Shown: in pieces, positions 25,085-35,776 of the stretch | Layout of the letters: each line of letters starts with the position of its first letter | Position numbering within the stretch: position 1 is the first letter of the stretch | NCBI RefSeq assembly: GCF_003815675.1 | Contig: NZ_CP033918.1 | Coordinates: forward strand, 2,046,001-2,110,000 | DNA: 64,000 nt | Source: Chryseobacterium sp. G0186 | GTDB lineage: Bacteria > Bacteroidota > Bacteroidia > Flavobacteriales > Weeksellaceae | Reading direction: 5' to 3' | Program-made: the position numbers and the translations under genes | Notes under the pieces: generated by a model | Told to the model about the DNA's origin: nothing | Databases searched by the model: none | Seen by the model: the letters and a program-made list of their open reading frames with translations, nothing else

Positions 25085-26357
25085 CAACAACGGATCTGTC
25101 TAAACACGCTTTTACGTCAAATATAACGGATGTATTCCTATCCATTTTTGAAAAATCAATAGTAATAAACTGATTATGAGAAACTGCTAAAACAACAACA
25201 TCATAAAGACTAACGTCTGGAATATTATTAATAATATCTATTCCATATTCATCCTTTACCTCTTCTGCACTGGCCCATGGATCACAAACTTCTACATCAA
25301 GTCCAAATTGATTAAGTTCATTATAAATATCAACTACTTTTGTATTCCTTACATCAGGACAATTTTCCTTAAAGGTAACACCTAGTATAAGGGCTTTAGA
25401 ACCATGAATATTCATTTTCTTCCTAATCATAAGCTTTACTACTTTACCAGCAATAAACTGTGCCATCATATCATTTACTCTTCTACCACTCAAAATAACC
25501 TGAGGATGATACCCTAGTTCCTGAGCTTTATAGGCTAAATAATATGGATCTACAGAAATACAGTGCCCTCCAACAAGGCCTGGTGAATAACGAAGAAAGT
25601 TAAACTTTGTTCCTGCAGCCTCTAATACATCATGCGTATCAATTCCAATTCTATCAAAAATTAAAGCCAGCTCATTCACAAATGAAATATTTACATCTCT
25701 TTGAGCATTTTCAATGGCTTTGGAAGCTTCTGCAACTTTAATATTGGCAGCTTTATGGGTACCGGCTTTAATAATTGTTTTATAAAGCTGATCAATTTCC
25801 TCAGCAATTTCTGGTGTAGAGCCTGAAGTTACCTTTTTTATGCTCGTTAATGTATTTACTTTATCACCAGGAACAATTCTTTCTGGAGAGTATCCAACAA
25901 AGAAATCAACATTAAATTTAAGTCCTGATGTCTGCTCTAGAACAGGTACACAATCTTCTTCTGTACAACCAGGGTATACAGTTGATTCGTAAATAATAAT
26001 ATCTCCAGCCTTAATAATACCACCTAGCATTTTACTTGCACTTAACAGTGGTTTTAAATCAGGGGCATTAAATCTGTCAATAGGTGTCGGAACCGTAACT
26101 ATATATATATCTGCATTTTCTATATCAGCTAAAGAAGCGGTAGGTTTATACCCTTTTTCAAAAGCACTGTCTTTTGCTAACTGTAGAAGATTACGTATTT
26201 CATCACTATCAGCTTCTAAGGTATGATCTTCTCCAGTGTTTAGTTCATTTACTCTATCTTCATTGATATCAAAACCATATACGGGAAAATGTTTTGAAAA
26301 TTCTAAGGCTAAGGGTAGTCCTACATATCCTTGACCAATAACTGCAATTTTCTTCAT
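25071..26357 (-). CDS. UDP-N-acetylhexosamine 6-dehydrogenase (WbpO/TviB type)
   Basis: A 428-residue member of the UDP-glucose/GDP-mannose dehydrogenase family. GQGYVGLPLALEF is the NAD site, TVPTPID and YESTVYPGC follow, SPERIVPGDK is in the family signature, and the catalytic Cys266 is in GLVGGHCISVDPYY. The C-terminal domain contains LGVTFKENCPDVRNTKV. SPER-x-PGDK with KKVTSGSTPE fits WbpO/TviB-type enzymes, which oxidise UDP-GalNAc or UDP-GlcNAc to the uronic acid. The unit therefore probably contains a HexNAcA. It starts four bases after the wzc stop. Confidence 0.88.
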   Translation of the reverse strand: MKKIAVIGQGYVGLPLALEFSKHFPVYGFDINEDRVNELNTGEDHTLEADSDEIRNLLQLAKDSAFEKGYKPTASLADIENADIYIVTVPTPIDRFNAPDLKPLLSASKMLGGIIKAGDIIIYESTVYPGCTEEDCVPVLEQTSGLKFNVDFFVGYSPERIVPGDKVNTLTSIKKVTSGSTPEIAEEIDQLYKTIIKAGTHKAANIKVAEASKAIENAQRDVNISFVNELALIFDRIGIDTHDVLEAAGTKFNFLRYSPGLVGGHCISVDPYYLAYKAQELGYHPQVILSGRRVNDMMAQFIAGKVVKLMIRKKMNIHGSKALILGVTFKENCPDVRNTKVVDIYNELNQFGLDVEVCDPWASAEEVKDEYGIDIINNIPDVSLYDVVVLAVSHNQFITIDFSKMDRNTSVIFDVKACLDRSVVDERL

Positions 26358-26361
26358 CTAT

Positions 26362-28749
26362 TTAAAATTTTTCTTTTAATTTTTCAAACCATGATTTGCT
26401 TGTGGCGCTATAGCCATAACCATATTTATTACTGTATCCCAGATTATCTTTACTTACATCATTCAGTACAAATCCAACATTTTTAATCTTTTTCTGGTCT
26501 ATATTACTATTGGCAAATTCCAATAGAGATTTCTCAGTATATTTCGACCTTGTAACATAAATTGTAACATCTGAAAGTTCCGCAATCAGGAATGTATCCG
26601 TAACAAGAAGTAATGGAGCTGTATCTAAAATGATATAATCATATTTTGACTTAAGCTGATCTAGTAGATATTCATATCTACCATTCGAAAGTAATTCTGT
26701 AGGGTTTGGAGGGATCATTCCTGAATAGATTACATCTAAATGTGGATTGAAGGATGATACATGAATAATGTCCTCCAATTGAGTTTGCTCAGAGTATAAG
26801 TATTCAGTAAGTCCAGCCAATCCTTTTCTTGCCGTATTATATCTTTGTAGCTGAGGATTTCTAATATCCGAACCTATAATAATTGCTTTCTTTTTCGGGT
26901 TAGCTAATGTTAAAGCCAAGTTTACAGAGGTAAAGGTTTTACCCTCGCCTTTAACAGTTGAAGTAACAAAAACAACTTTTCCATGACTTTTATCCTTCGA
27001 AAGCATAAAATTCATATTGGTTATTAAGATTCTAAATGCTTCAGCCATAGGTGTAATGTCATTTACCTGTACAATACCCGAGTCTCCTTTTTCTAAACTT
27101 GGTAATTCTGCAATAACAGCACCGTGTACTAAATTCTCTAAATCATGTTTACTAACGACTTTATTATTTAATAACTCTTTTAGATAAATAATTACAAGTG
27201 GAATAAGTAATCCAACAGCTAAAGCACCAAGAAGAATAATAGCTTTCTTAGGTGATACAGGAGAGCTTGAAGCATATGCCGTATCAATAACTCTTGCCTT
27301 TGGGGCTGTAATAGATAATCCTATTGCTGTTTCTTCTCTTTTTTGAAGAAGAAGAAGATATAGATTTTCTTTAATCTGTTGTTGTCTTTCAATCCCTCTA
27401 AAAAGTTTTTCAATAGACGGTAATTTAGATATTTTACTTGAAACTTTATTCTGTTCTCCTAAATATTCATTTTTAGCAAGTTCTAAACCATCTCTGCTTT
27501 TTTGTAAACTTTGCGTTATTGTTGTGCGCATAGAGTTAATCTGCTTTGTGATATCCATCACAGCAGGGTTTTCAGGTGTAGCAGACTCTAATAGGCGATT
27601 ACGCTGCATAATAAGTTGGTTATAGGCTGAAATGCCAGCAGCAGTCTCGGTGTTATTCAATCCTACATTAGCAGGAAGAACCTGAAAATGACCTTGTTTT
27701 GAAACAAAATTGATTAAAGAATTCGTTAGTTCTAATTGAGCATCTACATCTAATTGCTTAGCTCTTGCTGAAGCCGAACTTTCTAAATTTATTTTAGCTT
27801 CTGTTTCAAGATCAGTAAGATTATTTTTTGCTTTAAAATTTTCTTTTTCACTTTCCACCTCTCCTAGTTCCCCAGAAATTTTTTTGATACGTCCCTCAAT
27901 AAAATCTAAGGTTTTCTTTGACTCAAAGTTTTTATCAGTAATAGCATCATTATTATAAGCAACTACTAAGGCATTCAGAATATCTATTGCTTTTTCTGTT
28001 TGAGGATAGTTTAATGCAAGTCCCAAAACTGTTGCATCTCTATTTACAACACCAATATTCGAAATATTTTGAAGAGAGGTAACTTTAGATTCTGTGGATG
28101 AGATTTCAAGCTGAAGTTCATTTACAGATAAATCTTTTACCGTTAAAGGATTAAACTTATTATTTTTAACAATAATGATTGTTGCAAAGGGTAGATTGAT
28201 AGTTTTCCCGTAAGTAGTCGTAATTTCTTTACCAATTTCATCAGAAGACAGGTGTAATTTCTCTCCTGTTATCTTTAAATTTATGGGTTTTTTAGGGAAC
28301 TTATTTAATGGATTTTCAGATACAAGTTTAACTATAATTGGTGAAGAACTTTTATATAATTCAACAGATCCAATCTTCTGGCTTGCAAATATATTTGTTT
28401 GTAAATCCTGAGACTTTACAACATCACGCATTAGCTTTTTAGACTTCAGGATTTCAACCTCATTATCTACACTATTGGTTTTCATGCCTGCTAAGCCAGA
28501 CAAGTCCTGAAGTACCCCCATATCACCAGTTGTAGATGGAGTATTTTTAGCATCTTTAATAAGTACTGTTGTTTTTACACTGTAAACTGGAGTAACAAAT
28601 TTTAATGCAAAATAGGTTATAAGGGCACATAAAAACATTGAAACAATAAACCAAACCCAATTCCGCAGATAAGGCCTTATCATTTCATTAATATCTATCT
28701 TATTTGAGTTTTCTGCTTCTGATGAATTCAGAGTATTTTGGCTATTCAT
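26362..28749 (-). CDS. wzc: Wzc-type polysaccharide co-polymerase and tyrosine kinase
   Basis: A 795-residue inner-membrane protein. A Wzz-type N-terminal region has one membrane span ([17 protein letters not shown]), a long periplasmic coiled-coil part and a second span near residue 510 ([16 protein letters not shown]). The cytoplasmic BY-kinase domain has Walker A GEGKT at 601-605, Walker A' IIIGSD near 623 and ILDTAP near 707. A C-terminal tyrosine cluster (Y772, Y776, Y778, Y780) is the autophosphorylation tail. Wzc controls chain length and couples to Wza for export. It lies nine bases after wza. Confidence 0.93.
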   Translation of the reverse strand: MNSQNTLNSSEAENSNKIDINEMIRPYLRNWVWFIVSMFLCALITYFALKFVTPVYSVKTTVLIKDAKNTPSTTGDMGVLQDLSGLAGMKTNSVDNEVEILKSKKLMRDVVKSQDLQTNIFASQKIGSVELYKSSSPIIVKLVSENPLNKFPKKPINLKITGEKLHLSSDEIGKEITTTYGKTINLPFATIIIVKNNKFNPLTVKDLSVNELQLEISSTESKVTSLQNISNIGVVNRDATVLGLALNYPQTEKAIDILNALVVAYNNDAITDKNFESKKTLDFIEGRIKKISGELGEVESEKENFKAKNNLTDLETEAKINLESSASARAKQLDVDAQLELTNSLINFVSKQGHFQVLPANVGLNNTETAAGISAYNQLIMQRNRLLESATPENPAVMDITKQINSMRTTITQSLQKSRDGLELAKNEYLGEQNKVSSKISKLPSIEKLFRGIERQQQIKENLYLLLLQKREETAIGLSITAPKARVIDTAYASSSPVSPKKAIILLGALAVGLLIPLVIIYLKELLNNKVVSKHDLENLVHGAVIAELPSLEKGDSGIVQVNDITPMAEAFRILITNMNFMLSKDKSHGKVVFVTSTVKGEGKTFTSVNLALTLANPKKKAIIIGSDIRNPQLQRYNTARKGLAGLTEYLYSEQTQLEDIIHVSSFNPHLDVIYSGMIPPNPTELLSNGRYEYLLDQLKSKYDYIILDTAPLLLVTDTFLIAELSDVTIYVTRSKYTEKSLLEFANSNIDQKKIKNVGFVLNDVSKDNLGYSNKYGYGYSATSKSWFEKLKEKF

Positions 28750-28757
28750 TAATTTTT

Positions 28758-29576
28758 TTACTTCTTGATTAAACCTATAACAACTGCCGCCGCAGTAACG
28801 GCTATTGAAATTGCAGTTAAATAAAGTGTCGTATTTGGGTTTTGTTTAGATGCTATGTCTTTTACATTATTAGAACCTACAATGATGGCATCTCCTTGTT
28901 TAAGGTTATAAAAAGGTGAATTAATCAGATTCGCATCTTGCAGATCTATTTTACCATGGATTATTTGTCCATTTTCAGTTCTTATGATCAATACATTATT
29001 TCTTATACCATATGCTGTTAAGTCGCCAGCCATACCAAGCGCATTTAAAATTGTTGCCTGCCCATTAGAAATTGTGTAGTCACCTTGTCTGTTCACTTCT
29101 CCTAAAACAGTAATTTTAAAATTAGATATTCTAACGTTTACTGTAGGATTGATAACATATCGTGTCATTTCTGACCTAAGCATCTCTTTAAATTCCGTTA
29201 ATGTTTTCCCAGTAGTATTAAGCTTTCCAATTATTGGAAAATCAATTTCTCCATTTGAATCTACAATGTAGGTGGGACCACTTATAGTTGTCATTCCCTG
29301 ATTAGGTGTATTTCCTCCAGCTAAAGTATTGGTCTGAATAAGTTCTGAAGATGAATAATTTTGGTTGAATGGCTTTACAACATCCATATCTTTAGCCGTT
29401 ACAAGAATCACAAGTTGGTCTCCTGTCTGTATTGTGGAACTTGAATTTTTTGTAGATGCCTCTATAGCAACTTTCTCTATATTCTGCATATAGTTTAAGT
29501 CATTTTGGGCGCTCTCTTTAACCTTACATGACATCAACAGGCATAGAACAAAAATACATAATAATTTACTCTTCAT
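28758..29576 (-). CDS. wza: Wza-type polysaccharide export lipoprotein
   Basis: A 272-residue protein with a lipoprotein signal ([19 protein letters not shown]; Cys17 is the acylated residue). A poly_export/SLBB architecture follows: [53 protein letters not shown] and [16 protein letters not shown]-terminal hydrophobic helix ([19 protein letters not shown]) may cross the outer membrane. The length is normal for Bacteroidota and shorter than E. coli Wza. A -7 box lies about 15 bases upstream, so the export part of the locus can be transcribed on its own. Confidence 0.9.
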   Translation of the reverse strand: MKSKLLCIFVLCLLMSCKVKESAQNDLNYMQNIEKVAIEASTKNSSSTIQTGDQLVILVTAKDMDVVKPFNQNYSSSELIQTNTLAGGNTPNQGMTTISGPTYIVDSNGEIDFPIIGKLNTTGKTLTEFKEMLRSEMTRYVINPTVNVRISNFKITVLGEVNRQGDYTISNGQATILNALGMAGDLTAYGIRNNVLIIRTENGQIIHGKIDLQDANLINSPFYNLKQGDAIIVGSNNVKDIASKQNPNTTLYLTAISIAVTAAAVVIGLIKK

Positions 29577-29590
29577 ATTTTAAAATTGTA

Positions 29591-29598
29591 CAAATATA
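29591..29598 (-). promoter_or_regulatory. -7 box before wza
   Basis: TATATTTG on the minus strand fits TAnnTTTG. It would place the transcript start within about ten bases of the wza ATG at 29576. Confidence 0.5.
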
Positions 29599-29612
29599 CA
29601 TTTTATATTTTT

Positions 29613-31541
29613 TTATTTATCCAAAACCTCATAGATAGAATTATTACTTCTAAACTCAGGAACTATTAACTTCAAAATCTTAACAACTTCTACTTTTTCT
29701 TTGATTACAGAAGCTTCTGTAATCAAATTAATAAGCTCATCTATTTCTGAGAATATCATAGTTGGATCTTTCGAAATCATAATTTTCTCATGGTGAGTTG
29801 GAAGAGTTTTAGCATTGTCACTTAGCAATTCCTCGTACAGTTTTTCACCAGGTCTAAGTCCCGTATAAATAATTTTAATATCAATATTAGGTTCAAACCC
29901 TGATAGTTTTATCATTCTGTTAGCCAAATCTAAAATTTTAACAGGCTCTCCCATATCAAAAACAAAAATTTCGCCCCCATGTCCCATAGTTCCTGCCTGT
30001 AAAACAAGTTCGCAGGCTTCTGGAATAGTCATGAAATAACGTACAATATCAGGATGTGTAATCGTTACCGGTCCTCCCGACTCAATTTGCTTTTTAAAAT
30101 GAGGGATAACAGAACCATTAGATCCTAAAACATTTCCGAATCTTGTGGTAATAAATTTCGTTGTATTGCCTTCTGCATGTTGTAATGACTGCACAAATAA
30201 TTCAGCTGCCCTTTTAGAAGCTCCCATTACATTGGTAGGGTTTACTGCTTTATCTGTAGATATCATTACGAATCTATTCACTTTATAACGACTGGATAAA
30301 ACTGCGATATTTTTTGAACCTAAGACATTTACACGAATAGCTTCGTTAGGATTATCCTCTACAAGAGGTACATGTTTATAGGCTGCAGCATGGTAAACCA
30401 TTGAAAAGTTATACGTTTGGAACAATGGTTCTACTCTATGGATATTTGAAACATCTGCTAAAACGAACTTAAACCTAATATGAGGAAACTTTTCTCTCAT
30501 TTCAAGTTCTATATCATATAAAGGTGTTTCTGCCTGATCTAACACTACAATTAAAGAAGGAGTAAACTGAGCAACCTGCCTTATAATTTCACTACCAATA
30601 GACCCCGCACCTCCGGTTACAAGTACGTTTTTACCATAATGTCTACTTTTGACTTCTTCATTTTCAATCTTTATAGGTTTTCTATTGAGTAAATCTTCAA
30701 TTTGAAGATTTCTTATAGACCCGCCTAAATCGCTATCTCTTAATTTTTGTACAGATGGGGCCTTAAATACATTTAGATCTTTCTCCAAAAATAAATTAAC
30801 CCAGGAATTCATTTCATCCTTAGCCATCATTTCTTTTACAATAATAACCCCATCTACAACAAGATCATCCTTGGTACTATTTTCAATCTTTTCTTTTGCA
30901 TAGATTGGTTTTCCTAAAAGTGAGGCTCTTTTAGAGTCTGTTCTTTGGGTTAAAAAACCAACTACTTGGTAAGGAAGATTTGGGTTATCTAAGATTGCTC
31001 TTGCTATTGCAATAGATTGTTCGTCTATACCCAGTACAAGAATTCTTTTTTTCAAGGCACTTCTTCTGTATTCTCTCACAATATGAAAAAATTCCTTCAC
31101 ATAAAGCCTGAAAAGAAATAACCCCATAAAAGAAATAATAAAATATAGAACCAAATAAGGAGTAAGAATAAATTTTCCTCCTGTAATCCAAAAATATATA
31201 ATATTAATCGTAGCTACGACAAACATTGTACAGAAACATGACACAAGAAGTTTAAATAAATCTATAAAAGTTGAGTGTCTAATGATTCCGGCATAGGTCT
31301 TAAAAACATACATAAAGACCGTATTTATCACTATAATAAAAGCAAAAACAATACTTTTATCATCATGGTAAATAAATTCTCTTTGAGTAATTTTTTCTAT
31401 GATAAATGTGGAAAGTAATAAAGATATAGCCAGAATAATAATATCTATTATAAGTATTATCCATCTGGGAAGATATCTTACGTCTGAGAGATTGACAACA
31501 TTATCTCCGCCAAATATTTTTTTTCTGAGAGAGTTATACAT
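29613..31541 (-). CDS. WbpM/PglF-type membrane UDP-GlcNAc 4,6-dehydratase
   Basis: A 642-residue protein. Four membrane helices fill residues 30-150, then comes a Rossmann-like CoA_binding segment (RILVLGIDEQSIAIARAI). The SDR catalytic domain starts at about 300 with VTGGAGSIGSEI, HAAAYKHVPLVEDNP, STDKAVNPTNVMGASK (Met replacing the usual Tyr, as in WbpM and PglF) and TRFGNVLGSNGSVIPHF. The enzyme makes UDP-4-keto-6-deoxy-GlcNAc at the membrane. In this locus it can feed the WbpV-like reductase (QuiNAc or FucNAc) and the aminotransferase upstream. It is 36 bases from wza. Confidence 0.9.
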   Translation of the reverse strand: MYNSLRKKIFGGDNVVNLSDVRYLPRWIILIIDIIILAISLLLSTFIIEKITQREFIYHDDKSIVFAFIIVINTVFMYVFKTYAGIIRHSTFIDLFKLLVSCFCTMFVVATINIIYFWITGGKFILTPYLVLYFIISFMGLFLFRLYVKEFFHIVREYRRSALKKRILVLGIDEQSIAIARAILDNPNLPYQVVGFLTQRTDSKRASLLGKPIYAKEKIENSTKDDLVVDGVIIVKEMMAKDEMNSWVNLFLEKDLNVFKAPSVQKLRDSDLGGSIRNLQIEDLLNRKPIKIENEEVKSRHYGKNVLVTGGAGSIGSEIIRQVAQFTPSLIVVLDQAETPLYDIELEMREKFPHIRFKFVLADVSNIHRVEPLFQTYNFSMVYHAAAYKHVPLVEDNPNEAIRVNVLGSKNIAVLSSRYKVNRFVMISTDKAVNPTNVMGASKRAAELFVQSLQHAEGNTTKFITTRFGNVLGSNGSVIPHFKKQIESGGPVTITHPDIVRYFMTIPEACELVLQAGTMGHGGEIFVFDMGEPVKILDLANRMIKLSGFEPNIDIKIIYTGLRPGEKLYEELLSDNAKTLPTHHEKIMISKDPTMIFSEIDELINLITEASVIKEKVEVVKILKLIVPEFRSNNSIYEVLDK

Positions 31542-31624
31542 TGTCTTTATTTGTGTTCATATATTATTATTGTATGGTACAAAAAACCTAGTTATTAAAT
31601 TAATTTTAATCTATGGCATTTATG

Positions 31625-31632
31625 CAAAATTA
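31625..31632 (-). promoter_or_regulatory. -7 box before the WbpM-like gene
   Basis: TAATTTTG on the minus strand fits TAnnTTTG; the leader would be about 80 nt. It lies in the 132-base spacer after the aminotransferase gene and could be the main promoter of the export and assembly genes. Confidence 0.45.
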
Positions 31633-31673
31633 AAATAAAATCTTATCAATACCTTAAATCTAAAAAAATAAAT

Positions 31674-32810
31674 TCAGGATGTGAAGTTAATCAAGATATC
31701 CTTGATTTTATTTTTGTCTTCATCAGACAGATTAGTACCCGATGGTAAACATAGACCCATGTCAAAAAGTATACCACTTACATTTTTTCCAAAAAAATTA
31801 TAATTCTTATATAATGATTGTAAATGCATTGGTTTCCACAAATATCTGGTTTCTATATTGTTTTCTGAAAATACTTTTTTCAATTTTTCTTTTGTAATTT
31901 TATTTTCTTTTTTTTCAATGGTGATAGTACTTAACCAATAATTGGAATAAAAATCTGTATGAGGCTCTGCAAAGAGATTAATTCCATCACAGTTATCAAA
32001 AATATCTTGGTAGAATTTATGATGATCTCTTCTTTTTGAGATCCTGTCTTCTAAAACTTCTAATTGCCCCCTGCCTATTCCTGCTGAAATATTATTCATC
32101 CTATAATTATATCCAATTTCAGAATGGCTATAATAATCTTTATTTTCCTTAGCCTGCGTAGCAAGATAAAGTGCTTTATCTTTATCGTTTTGATTTCTGG
32201 ATATAAGAATTCCTCCTCCTGAAGTAGTTATAATTTTATTACCATTAAAACTAATTATTGAAAGATCACCAAATGTTCCACAAGGTTGGTTTTTATATTT
32301 ACTTCCCAGAGCCTCTGCACTGTCTTCAATGATAGGAATTTCATATCTCTTGGATATTTCTCTAATTTCATCAACCATAAAAGGCATTCCATATAGAGAT
32401 ACAGTTATAATTGCTTTGGGTTTTTTACCTTGTTTCAAACAGAATTTAACGGCATCTTCCAATGCGTTGGGACACATATTCCAAGTAGAAGTCTCACTAT
32501 CTACAAAAACAGGAATAGCTTTTTGATAAAGAATAGGATTAGCAGACGCAACAAATGTAAATGATTGGCACAAAACAAAATCATCTTCTTGAACGTTCAA
32601 TAAATTTAATGCTAAATGTATTGCTGCCGTTCCGGAAGATAAAGCTGTTATAAATGAATCATGGCCAAGATACTTTTCAAGCGTTTTCTCAAATTCGTCT
32701 ATATTTGAGCCATACTGAGAAATCCAGTTTGTATCAAATGCATCTTGTATATATTTCAATTCACTTCCCCCTAAATGTGGAGGTGATAGCCAAATCTTTT
32801 TTTCGTCCAA
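31674..32810 (-). CDS. DegT/DnrJ/EryC1 aminotransferase (PglE-like)
   Basis: A 378-residue PLP enzyme. KIWLSPPHLGGSELKYI is the conserved opening, LSSGTAAIHLAL binds PLP phosphate, IIEDSAEALGS gives Asp163, and SFNGNKIITTSGGG gives the Schiff-base Lys192. The pattern fits PglE-like enzymes that aminate UDP-4-keto-6-deoxy-GlcNAc at C4, and the WbpM/PglF-like dehydratase lies just downstream. The only possible start is TTG at 32810, because a stop codon precedes it in frame and the conserved N-terminus begins at once. The gene is 23 bases after recX, so they may share a transcript. Confidence 0.87.
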   Translation of the reverse strand: MDEKKIWLSPPHLGGSELKYIQDAFDTNWISQYGSNIDEFEKTLEKYLGHDSFITALSSGTAAIHLALNLLNVQEDDFVLCQSFTFVASANPILYQKAIPVFVDSETSTWNMCPNALEDAVKFCLKQGKKPKAIITVSLYGMPFMVDEIREISKRYEIPIIEDSAEALGSKYKNQPCGTFGDLSIISFNGNKIITTSGGGILISRNQNDKDKALYLATQAKENKDYYSHSEIGYNYRMNNISAGIGRGQLEVLEDRISKRRDHHKFYQDIFDNCDGINLFAEPHTDFYSNYWLSTITIEKKENKITKEKLKKVFSENNIETRYLWKPMHLQSLYKNYNFFGKNVSGILFDMGLCLPSGTNLSDEDKNKIKDILINFTS

Positions 32811-32833
32811 TTATTTTGTGTTTAGCTTTTCAA

Positions 32834-33304
32834 TTAAGTTATTAGTCCGTCAAAAATATCATTTATTTTCTCATATTCAAAACCTCTTCCCATTAAATAT
32901 TTTATGGTCTTCGATTTTCTCTGATATTCCTGCAGTCCTTTTTGCTTGGAAGAGTAATCCTCGTAGATTCTTGTGATGGTTTTTATGTAGTCATCTTCAT
33001 GGATTTCATCAAAACACATACTGATCAGCTTATCAGAGATTTGCTTCTGTTTGAGGTTCATTTTAATCTTATTCTTTCCCCAGTGTTTGATGTAAAATTT
33101 CCCTCTGATATAGCTTCTTGTAAACCGTTCCTCATTGAGGTAATTTTCTTTCATGAGATACAAGATAATTTCTTCCTTTGCCTCATCAATTAACAAAAAT
33201 TCTCTCATTTTTTGCTCTATCTCTGCATGACAGCGATCCTGATAAACACAATAATTGACCAGTTTCTGTTTAATTTCATCAAAAGTAAAAGACTTCTTTT
33301 CCAT
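32834..33304 (-). CDS. recX: RecX family regulator of RecA
   Basis: A 156-residue helical protein with the three-helix repeat layout of RecX. Key parts are KLVNYCVYQDRCHAEIEQKM, EEIILYLMKENYLNEERFTRSYIRGKFYIKHWGKNKIKMNLKQ in separate helices, and SKTIKYLMGRGFEYEKIND at the end. RecX binds within the RecA filament and limits strand exchange. It stands between glyA and the polysaccharide locus. The glyA terminator hairpin occupies its short upstream region, and no TAnnTTTG box was found there. Confidence 0.88.
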   Translation of the reverse strand: MEKKSFTFDEIKQKLVNYCVYQDRCHAEIEQKMREFLLIDEAKEEIILYLMKENYLNEERFTRSYIRGKFYIKHWGKNKIKMNLKQKQISDKLISMCFDEIHEDDYIKTITRIYEDYSSKQKGLQEYQRKSKTIKYLMGRGFEYEKINDIFDGLIT

Positions 33305-33310
33305 ATGAAT

Positions 33311-33340
33311 AAAAAAAGAATGAGCTTCCGCCCATTCTTT
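33311..33340 (-). terminator. Terminator of glyA
   Basis: Arms AAAGAATG (33315-33322) and CATTCTTT (33333-33340) with a ten-base loop are followed on the minus strand by seven T. It lies between the glyA stop and the recX start. Confidence 0.75.
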
Positions 33341-33360
33341 ATATTATATTATCATTACAA

Positions 33361-34626
33361 TTAATAGTTGAATAATGCCTTACCCTCCATTAATTCATTA
33401 ACGTTCTTTCTTACAGAGGCAAGTACTTCTTCATTTTTGATATTATCTACTACTTTAGAGATTAACCCTGCAATGGTATCCATATCATTTTCCTTAAGAC
33501 CTCTTGTTGTAATCGCAGCTGTTCCCAATCTGATACCAGATGTTGTAAATGGAGACTTATCATCAAAAGGAACCATATTTTTGTTACAAGTAATATCAGC
33601 AAGCACTAGTGCCTTTTCTGTTTCTTTACCATTTACTCCTTTATTTCTAAGATCTACCAACATCAGGTGATTGTCTGTCCCTCCACTTACGATGTCAAAT
33701 CCTCTGTCGATCATTGCTTTTGACAATGCCTGAGCATTCGCCTTAACTTGTTTTGCATAGGTTTCGAACTGACCGTCCAAAGCTTCTCCAAAAGCCACAG
33801 CCTTACCAGCAATCACATGTTCCAATGGACCTCCCTGAATTCCTGGGAATACAGCTCCATCCAATACCTGGCTCATCATTTTCGTTTCTCCTTTTGGAGT
33901 TTTGTGACCGTAAGTATTTTCAAAATCTTTCCCCATCATGATCATCCCTCCTCTTGGACCTCTTAGAGTTTTGTGTGTTGTAGTGGTTACAACATGACAG
34001 TGCTCAAATGGAGAATTTAATAATCCTTTCGCCACTAAGCCTGCTGGGTGTGCAATATCTGCCCAAAGTGTAGCTCCAATTTCGTCTGCTACTTCTCTGA
34101 ATTTAGCATAATCCAAATCTCTAGAGTATGCTGAGAAACCTGCGATAAGCATTTTCGGTTTTTCTCTCAGTGCTACTTCTCTCATTTGGTCATAATCAAT
34201 AAGACCTGTTTCCTGCTGAACTCCGTAAGAAACTACATTGTATTGAATTCCTGAAAAATTCACTGCAGAACCGTGAGTAAGGTGTCCTCCCATTGAAAGG
34301 TCCATCCCCATGATTTTATCTCCAGGTTTCAAAACTGCAAGATAAATGGCTGCATTCGCCTGAGAACCGGAATGTGGCTGAACGTTAACATAGTCTACTC
34401 CGAAAAGTTCTTTTGCTCTGTTGATCGCCAATGTTTCAACCTCATCTACTACTTCGCATCCTCCGTAATATCTTTTCCCGGGATATCCTTCCGCATATTT
34501 ATTTGTCAGTACACTTCCCATTGCCTTCATCACATTTTCAGAAACGAAGTTTTCTGATGCAATAAGCTCTAACCCATGGGCTTGTCTTTGTCTTTCCTTC
34601 TCAATCAGGTCGAAAATAATATCCAT
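33361..34626 (-). CDS. glyA: Serine hydroxymethyltransferase
   Basis: A 421-residue PLP enzyme of fold type [17 protein letters not shown] opens the protein, [17 protein letters not shown] follows, and the PLP Lys is in [16 protein letters not shown]. The length matches bacterial GlyA. It interconverts serine and glycine and loads one-carbon units on tetrahydrofolate. A good -7 box at 34657-34664 and a hairpin after the stop suggest a single-gene transcript. Confidence 0.97.
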   Translation of the reverse strand: MDIIFDLIEKERQRQAHGLELIASENFVSENVMKAMGSVLTNKYAEGYPGKRYYGGCEVVDEVETLAINRAKELFGVDYVNVQPHSGSQANAAIYLAVLKPGDKIMGMDLSMGGHLTHGSAVNFSGIQYNVVSYGVQQETGLIDYDQMREVALREKPKMLIAGFSAYSRDLDYAKFREVADEIGATLWADIAHPAGLVAKGLLNSPFEHCHVVTTTTHKTLRGPRGGMIMMGKDFENTYGHKTPKGETKMMSQVLDGAVFPGIQGGPLEHVIAGKAVAFGEALDGQFETYAKQVKANAQALSKAMIDRGFDIVSGGTDNHLMLVDLRNKGVNGKETEKALVLADITCNKNMVPFDDKSPFTTSGIRLGTAAITTRGLKENDMDTIAGLISKVVDNIKNEEVLASVRKNVNELMEGKALFNY

Positions 34627-34656
34627 TTTACTTTTAGTTTTTGAAATTTTTCACCC

Positions 34657-34664
34657 CAAATGTA
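34657..34664 (-). promoter_or_regulatory. -7 box for glyA
   Basis: TACATTTG on the minus strand fits TAnnTTTG and would leave a leader of about 25 nt before the ATG at 34626. Confidence 0.55.
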
Positions 34665-34865
34665 CGGAATTTTCGCTGAGATTTTGATATCAAAAAATAT
34701 GATTTTAGTCTCAATTTTCACTAAAATCCTTTGAATGTTGCCTATTTATATATTTTCTTTAGTAAATAAACGGCAATACTTTTTGATCTCTTCACGAACT
34801 TTTCGGAACTCCTGTTTCATTTCATCATCTATCTTCAAAAACTTTTATTAACAATACTTATTTTT

Positions 34866-35771
34866 TTAAAATTCTTCTTCACAAAGTTCTTTATTTACCA
34901 TAGCTCCGGTAAAGTTTCCTTGTGCTACAGCATTGGCTACCGATCTCATCATGGTTACGTTATCTCCACAGGCAAATACTCCCGGAACAGATGTTTTCTG
35001 CATAAAATCTACCTTAATGAAGCCCTGTTCTGTCAGTTCACAGCCTGGAGTTTCTGTAACTTTAATATTTTGCGTGAAAGGAATTTTTGCATACAATGCC
35101 TTTAGTGAAACTGAATTTCCATTTTTAAAGATGATTTTTTGGATCTGCCCATGATCATGCACAATCTTTTCAATCTCTTCTTCATTGAGGGTAATCTTAT
35201 TTTGTTTCAATTTTTCAAGTTGTTCAGAGGAAAGATGAGAACTTCCATTGGTAAAGAGCGTCAGGTTTTTTGTCAAATTAAAAACAAGCTTTGAAAATTC
35301 GTAGCCCATATCACCATGAGAAAGAACCCCTGTTACTTCATTTTTCACTTCATAGCCATGACAGTAGGGACAATGTAATACAGAAACTCCCCAGCATTCT
35401 TCAAATCCGGGAATATCCGGCATAACATCCTTTATTCCAGAGGCCAGAATAATTTTTTTGCTATATAATTTTCCATCAGTTGATGTTTCCACTTCAAAAC
35501 TATTGTTATTCTGCACTATCTTTAGGACTGTTCCTTCATAAAATTGAACTGTACTATACTTTTCTACCTCTTTTTTTGCCAATTCGCTAATTTCCTTTGG
35601 AGATTTCCCATCATGAGTCACAAAATTATGGGAGTGAGGCGTCTGTCTGTTGCAAGGCTTTCCGTTATCTATGATCAGTACATTCCTCAAAGACCTTCCT
35701 AAAGCCATTCCTGCGGATAATCCGGCATAGCTTCCTCCTATGATGATGACATCAAAACTTTTGTTTTCCAT
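34866..35771 (-). CDS. Thioredoxin-reductase-like NAD(P)/FAD oxidoreductase
   Basis: A 301-residue two-domain flavoprotein. FDVIIIGGSYAGLSAGMALG binds FAD, HCPYCHGYE carries a CxxC pair at the place of the redox disulfide in thioredoxin reductases, and VPGVFACGDNV is the second FAD motif. The usual second nucleotide motif GGGNSA is replaced by GVLSHGDMGYEFS, so the NADPH site is atypical. The RNA leader is almost entirely made of a seven-copy heptamer repeat, and a palindrome overlaps the -33 region, which points to specific control. Physiological substrate is unknown; TrxB proper is probably elsewhere. Confidence 0.83.
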   Translation of the reverse strand: MENKSFDVIIIGGSYAGLSAGMALGRSLRNVLIIDNGKPCNRQTPHSHNFVTHDGKSPKEISELAKKEVEKYSTVQFYEGTVLKIVQNNNSFEVETSTDGKLYSKKIILASGIKDVMPDIPGFEECWGVSVLHCPYCHGYEVKNEVTGVLSHGDMGYEFSKLVFNLTKNLTLFTNGSSHLSSEQLEKLKQNKITLNEEEIEKIVHDHGQIQKIIFKNGNSVSLKALYAKIPFTQNIKVTETPGCELTEQGFIKVDFMQKTSVPGVFACGDNVTMMRSVANAVAQGNFTGAMVNKELCEEEF

Positions 35772-35776
35772 ACTTT

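Noticed and set aside
34746..34820. Short minus-strand frame MKQEFRKVREEIKKYC
   Set aside because: Only 24 codons with no clear start signal; it may be a remnant but cannot be supported as a gene.
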